The position numbers and the translations under genes are program-made. A model generated the notes under the pieces. It had not been told where the DNA came from. It did no database searches and was given only the letters and a program-made list of their open reading frames with translations. A stretch of DNA of 64,000 bases, from assembly GCF_021216655.1 (NCBI RefSeq), contig NZ_CP080437.1, positions 1,488,001 through 1,552,000 of the forward strand, written 5' to 3'. This document shows, piece after piece, positions 63,035-64,000 of the stretch; the first letter of the stretch is position 1, and each line of letters opens with the position of its first letter. The DNA comes from Clavibacter michiganensis (GTDB taxonomy: Bacteria; Actinomycetota; Actinomycetes; Actinomycetales; Microbacteriaceae).

Positions 63035-64000
63035 TCAGGCCGAGGGCTTCTCGTCCGCGTTCTCCGCGCCGGGCGACGAGCTGTAGCTGCCCGCGAGCGC
63101 CGGGGACTTCTCGCCCTCGGTGGGCGCGTCGGCCTTGTCGTCGGCGGCCTTCTTGGCGGGCGCCTCCTCCTTCTTCACGGGAGCGGCCGGCGCGGCGTCC
63201 GCGGCGGGACGCGGGCGCGACGCGAACGTCTCGAACGCGGTGCGCGGGGTCTCGCGCGCCTCGAGCGAGACGATGTCGCGGCCCCAGACCAGATTGTTCA
63301 CCCAGCCGGTGACGACGCGCGCCTTGCGCTCGAAGGACGGGATCGCGAGTCCGTGGTAGCCGCGGTGCATGACCCACGCGGGGAAGCCGGTGATGCCGAG
63401 CTTCCCGGACTGGAACGCGCCCTGGTACAGGCCCAGGCCCGCGACGGCGCCGAGGTTCTTGTGGAAGTAGTCGGTGATCCCCTCGCCGCGGAGGCTCGCG
63501 GTGAGGTTCTTCGCCATGAGCTTGCCCTGGCGCACGGCGTGCTGCGCGTTGGGCACGCAGAAGCCGCCGACGCCGCCGCCCGTGAGGTCGGGGGTGGCCG
63601 CCACGTCGCCGGCGCCCCAGGCGTCCGCGACGATGCCGTCGTCGCCCTCGACACGACCGTCGGCGCGCACGCGCAGGCGCCCGCGCTCCTCGATCGGGAG
63701 GTCGGTGTTCTTGAGCATCGGGCTGGCCATGACGCCCGCGGTCCAGACGATGACGTCGGACTCGAACGACTCGCCCGTCGACAGCTCGACGACGCCGCCG
63801 ACGGCCGACTTGAGCTGCGTGTCCAGGTGCACGAGCGCGCCGCGTTCGGCGAGGTTCTTCAGCACCCAGTGGCTGGTCTCGAGCGACACCTCGGGCATGA
63901 TGCGGCCCATCGCCTCGATGAGGTGGAAGTGCGTGTCCTCGAAGTCGATCTCGGGGTACTTCTTCACGAGGTCGGTCGCGATGCTGCGCATCTCGGCGAA
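63035..64000 (-). CDS. ndh: Type II NADH dehydrogenase (NDH-2), C-terminal portion
   Basis: The last 321 codons of a flavoprotein oxidoreductase; its start lies past the right edge. IVADAWGAGDVAATPDLTG is the FAD-binding G-D motif near the C-terminal domain, VIVWTAGVMASPML is the NAD-domain strand, and GGFCVPNAQHAVRQGKLMAKNL is the NDH-2 substrate/quinone site block (A-Q-x-A-x-Q-G). The hydrophobic region near 200-230 (GLGLYQGAFQSGKLGITGFPAWVMHRGYHGLAIP) matches the amphipathic membrane-binding part of NDH-2. It oxidises NADH and reduces quinone at the inner membrane. An Ala/Lys/Glu-rich tail of about 60 residues follows. Confidence 0.9.
   Translation of the reverse strand, partial: FAEMRSIATDLVKKYPEIDFEDTHFHLIEAMGRIMPEVSLETSHWVLKNLAERGALVHLDTQLKSAVGGVVELSTGESFESDVIVWTAGVMASPMLKNTDLPIEERGRLRVRADGRVEGDDGIVADAWGAGDVAATPDLTGGGVGGFCVPNAQHAVRQGKLMAKNLTASLRGEGITDYFHKNLGAVAGLGLYQGAFQSGKLGITGFPAWVMHRGYHGLAIPSFERKARVVTGWVNNLVWGRDIVSLEARETPRTAFETFASRPRPAADAAPAAPVKKEEAPAKKAADDKADAPTEGEKSPALAGSYSSSPGAENADEKPSA

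Overview
The window looks like a chromosomal segment of a high-GC actinobacterium of the Microbacteriaceae, most likely Clavibacter or a close relative. The support is very high GC outside one island, mycothiol chemistry (an Mca-type amidase), the conserved actinobacterial trio phosphomutase-like / DUF3090 / SCO1664-like, a SufS-SufU pair, class IIA aldolase, class II fumarase, DUF2510 and DUF4245 proteins, and many start codons preceded by a TANNNT box only 6-7 nt upstream (leaderless-type starts). The species is inferred, not proven.

Layout. 1-4.5 kb: a glycine riboswitch leading into gcvT (left edge), an SseB-like protein, a BlaI-type regulator, a CopC-like copper protein, sufS-sufU and a ChaB/Rho-N protein. 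4.5-14.6 kb: a secreted GH43-like enzyme, a GNAT, two adjacent zinc-ribbon proteins with nuclease folds (Vsr/DUF559-like and T5orf172/GIY-YIG-like), a small winged-helix regulator, an APC permease plus universal stress protein, a TlpA-like lipoprotein and a secreted peptidoglycan-binding protein. 14.8-18.3 kb: an amino-acid permease and the phosphomutase/DUF3090/SCO1664 trio. 18.35-23.25 kb: a low-GC island with one 1,315-residue ATPase that ends in a phosphoribosyltransferase-like domain, followed by a decayed higBA toxin-antitoxin remnant abutting ychF.

23.25-46.3 kb is mostly core: ychF, a DEDDh exonuclease, rmuC, fba, ispH, xseAB, a carbonic anhydrase, fumC, phoH, uppS, trhA, a sugar ABC transporter behind a LacI-type palindrome, mca, greA, ilvA and an AI-2E-family exporter. 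46.3-54.7 kb holds a YcaQ-type glycosylase, LemA, a GH1-fold protein that has lost both catalytic glutamate motifs, a large Ig-like membrane protein, a third permease and a Tat-exported ferritin-like protein.

54.9-61.5 kb is a tightly overlapping five-gene minus-strand operon: GAF-SpoIIE phosphatase, BcsA-like glucan synthase with a helical insert, STAS antagonist, RsbW-like ATPase and a GH26-OpgC acyltransferase fusion. It reads as an extracellular glucan made and acylated under partner-switching control. A divergent acyltransferase-3 gene follows, then a tRNA with a UAA anticodon and a short variable loop, and the 3' part of a type II NADH dehydrogenase at the right edge.

The strongest candidates for something undescribed are the island ATPase-PRTase protein and the partner-switch/glucan operon. 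No rRNA, CRISPR array or insertion sequence was seen.
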